DNA of 64,000 nt, taken from the NCBI RefSeq assembly GCF_004000925.1, contig NZ_BIME01000001.1, positions 124,001-188,000 of the forward strand, written 5' to 3'. The translations under genes were made by a program, and so were the position numbers. A model generated the notes under the pieces. That model was not told the DNA's origin. It did not search any database and worked only from the letters and a program-made list of their open reading frames with translations. Positions 63,833-64,000 of this stretch are shown here, one piece after another. Origin of the DNA: Paenibacillus illinoisensis NBRC 15959. GTDB taxonomy: Bacteria > Bacillota > Bacilli > Paenibacillales > Paenibacillaceae. Each line of letters opens with the position of its first letter. Position 1 is the stretch's first letter.

Positions 63833-63842
63833 TAGCCTATTA
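63833..63842. promoter_or_regulatory. Third MarR operator candidate, before the MarR gene
   Basis: TAGCCTATTA is the reverse complement of TAATAGGCTA at 63312 and 63327, here 30-39 bases upstream of the MarR start. With the flanking CATAGCCTAT, it extends the match to AATAGGCTATGC. Confidence 0.55.
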
Positions 63843-63924
63843 ATATTATTTAAGAAGAATATCCTTAATTTGAACCTTTGTCAATCTAATGTTTCTGAGC
63901 CATACGTCTTTCTCGTTTAAAAAC

Positions 63925-63947
63925 GAAAAAGCCGCCTTGAAGGCGGC
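63925..63947 (-). terminator. Terminator of a leftward gene entering from the right edge
   Basis: GCCGCC (63931-63936) pairs with GGCGGC (63942-63947) around TTGAA; read leftward, a short U run follows. Confidence 0.65.
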
Positions 63948-63979
63948 CCGCTGTTCTTCCGTTAGTAGGGTAAGCTATT

Positions 63980-64000
63980 TTACTCGAAGCGATACGTCCA
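63980..64000 (-). CDS. Possible C-terminal end of a leftward gene
   Basis: Read leftward from the window edge, the frame WTYRFE ends with TAA at 63980-63982, about 30 bases before the terminator hairpin. Six codons cannot identify a product, and the frame is only the one consistent with a gene ending near the terminator. Confidence 0.25.
   Translation of the reverse strand, partial: WTYRFE

Overview
The window looks like a chromosomal segment of a Paenibacillus (Bacillota). The evidence is strong AGGAGG-type ribosome binding sites with frequent GTG and TTG starts, lipoprotein signal peptides, an S-layer-homology protein, YesM/YesN-type two-component regulators, several LplB/YtcP-type sugar permease pairs, and G+C content that looks to be in the high forties. 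The species is not determined. I saw no rRNA, tRNA, CRISPR array, insertion sequence or prophage.

Layout. (1) 1-8979 is a galactoside and general region: a 5'-truncated GH35 beta-galactosidase, a Gfo/Idh/MocA oxidoreductase, a small membrane protein, an ECF sigma/anti-sigma pair with a probable autoregulatory promoter, and a GH42 beta-galactosidase divergent from an AraC regulator. (2) 9023-13634 holds small accessory genes: an XRE/DUF2975 pair, a WYL regulator, DinB-like, YdeI-like and YqcI-like proteins, and a LysE exporter. (3) 13953-19735 is a sugar ABC importer (two permeases plus a binding lipoprotein) facing a membrane-bound AraC regulator. (4) 19848-42130 is a large carbohydrate region. 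One leftward set of genes encodes an unrecognised TIM-barrel protein, a GH38 alpha-mannosidase, a second importer and a DUF4965/glutaminase-A-like protein. A GntR-LacI-type regulator and a divergent GxGYxYP protein follow, then a third importer with a GH76 alpha-1,6-mannanase and a YesM/YesN two-component system. No importer has its own ATPase, so a shared MsmX-type ATPase elsewhere is implied. GH76 plus GH38 points to alpha-mannan (for example fungal wall mannan) use.

(5) 42376-48581 holds small independent genes: GNAT acetyltransferases, an arginase-like protein divergent from an HxlR regulator, an APH-like phosphotransferase, a deaminase and small lipoproteins or membrane proteins. (6) 48591-54232 has an SLH protein, an OmpR-type two-component system, a sugar O-acetyltransferase and a ROK-type regulator. 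(7) 54479-63803 has a TetR/MMPL exporter pair, a DUF6366 protein, metE, an alpha/beta hydrolase and a MarR/ABC-2-type exporter pair. The last few bases probably hold the end of another leftward gene.

The most interesting items are the alpha-mannan locus with its unclassified putative glycosidase and shared palindromic operator, and several regulator-operator pairs readable directly from repeats (GntR, TetR, MarR, ECF sigma, and a cre-like site).
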